Shown here: positions 63,626-64,000 of the stretch, in pieces
Position numbering within the stretch: position 1 is the stretch's first letter
How the letters are laid out: each line of letters starts with the position of its first letter
Origin: Pseudoselenomonas ruminantium
GTDB taxonomy: Bacteria; Bacillota; Negativicutes; Selenomonadales; Selenomonadaceae
NCBI GenBank assembly: GCA_015058655.1
Contig: SVBX01000005.1
Span: forward strand, 1 to 64,000
Reading direction: 5' to 3'
Length of the DNA: 64,000 nt
Notes under the pieces: model-generated
Database searches by the model: none
What the model saw: the letters and a program-made list of their open reading frames with translations, nothing else
What the model was told of the DNA's origin: nothing
Made by a program: the position numbers and the translations under genes

Positions 63626-64000
63626 TCATAGCAAGAGAACTTCTACCCTGTCTCCCGCTGCTAGTTTACCTGTCCCTGCCGGCAGGTCTATGAGGGCATT
63701 GCAGCCTACGGCGGAGAAGAGGGAGCCAGAGGAGTGCTGGCTGGGAATGGAGACGGTGCCCGTGGCTATATCGCAGCAGGCGCGGATAAAACGCCGGCCG
63801 GGGCTGGCTTTGGGGAAAGGGTCCTTGAGGGTTGCCTTCAGCCTGGGGAAAGGGCGGGGTGTGCGCCCGGAGAGCTTGTCTATCAGGGGACGGGCAAGCA
63901 GCTCGAAGGTGGTGTAGGCGGCAAAGGGATTGCCGGACAGGGCCAGGCCCAAAGTGCTCTCTGCTTCATAGGCCAGCAGGGGATAGCCGGGCTTCATCTG
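63626..64000 (-). CDS. moeA: Molybdopterin molybdenumtransferase MoeA, C-terminal part (cut by window)
   Basis: The last ~124 residues are seen; the 5' part lies beyond 64000. GYPLLAYEAESTLGLALSGN PFAAYTTFELLARP matches the MoeA GLPGNPVAALVTFELFVRP segment, here with SGN for PGN, and domain IV follows (PFPRLKATLKDPF...GTGKLAAGDRVEVLLL). MoeA inserts molybdate into the adenylated pterin. Its stop is nine bases before the moaA start, giving the order moeA-moaA-MOSC/mogA on one strand. Confidence 0.9.
   Translation of the reverse strand, partial: QMKPGYPLLAYEAESTLGLALSGNPFAAYTTFELLARPLIDKLSGRTPRPFPRLKATLKDPFPKASPGRRFIRACCDIATGTVSIPSQHSSGSLFSAVGCNALIDLPAGTGKLAAGDRVEVLLL

Overview
The window reads as chromosome of a diderm Firmicute of the Negativicutes (Selenomonas/Veillonella relatives). 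The grounds are AGGAGG-type ribosome sites and a T-box on valS (Firmicute traits), an O-antigen-ligase-type membrane protein (outer-membrane trait), and a full succinate-to-propionate gene set: CoA-transferase, split methylmalonyl-CoA mutase, MeaB, epimerase and biotin-dependent methylmalonyl-CoA decarboxylase parts. Genus is inferred; no rRNA or tRNA gene was found.

Layout. 1-76: 3' end (domains V and VI) of a group II intron abutting niaR. 120-3638: niaR, then a valine T-box and valS. 3906-9737: a secreted protein, a kinase-like phosphotransferase, a decayed stretch, a condensation-fold acyltransferase and a glycosyltransferase-GH3 fusion. 9945-13648: overlapping folC, O-antigen ligase and rex. 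13821-21465: propionate pathway. 21520-28046: accessory region with two gene remnants, a PIN-domain pair, an AbiTii-like protein and a type III restriction-modification system, interspersed with palindromic repeats. 28251-36878: ogt, a diguanylate cyclase, a polysaccharide deacetylase, an ArsC/Spx-like protein, a lipoprotein with an EndoU RNase domain plus probable immunity gene, a ZIP transporter, and hydE with a YqfO-like domain protein. 37073-42411: znuA-like gene, truA, recA-recX, a 26-codon stub of a cytosine methyltransferase and an HExxH protein. 42716-52248: TPM/zinc-ribbon/SPFH operon, ArsB/NhaD-type transporter, Zn/Cd P-type ATPase with separate HMA protein, and CopA with HMA domains at both ends. 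52254-64000: molybdenum cofactor genes on the minus strand (moeA-moaA-MOSC/mogA ... mobAB-moaC), split by a 7.7 kb insertion.

That insertion (53939-61600) is bounded by inverted 12-bp ends and an identical 7-bp target duplication, with a partial IS copy at each end in the same orientation. It looks like a composite transposon. It landed inside a three-hairpin repeat whose uninterrupted counterpart is at 21520-21658; one hairpin shows a compensatory base-pair change between the two copies. The cargo is an MFS transporter, alpha/beta hydrolase, flavin reductase, cyclophilin-like lipoprotein, a broken DUF3737 gene and a divergent LysR regulator with a nonsense codon.

The strongest candidates for little-described biology are the lipoprotein-anchored EndoU toxin with adjacent immunity gene, the GT2-GH3 fusion beside a condensation-like acyltransferase, and CopA with an internally startable CopZ-like tail.
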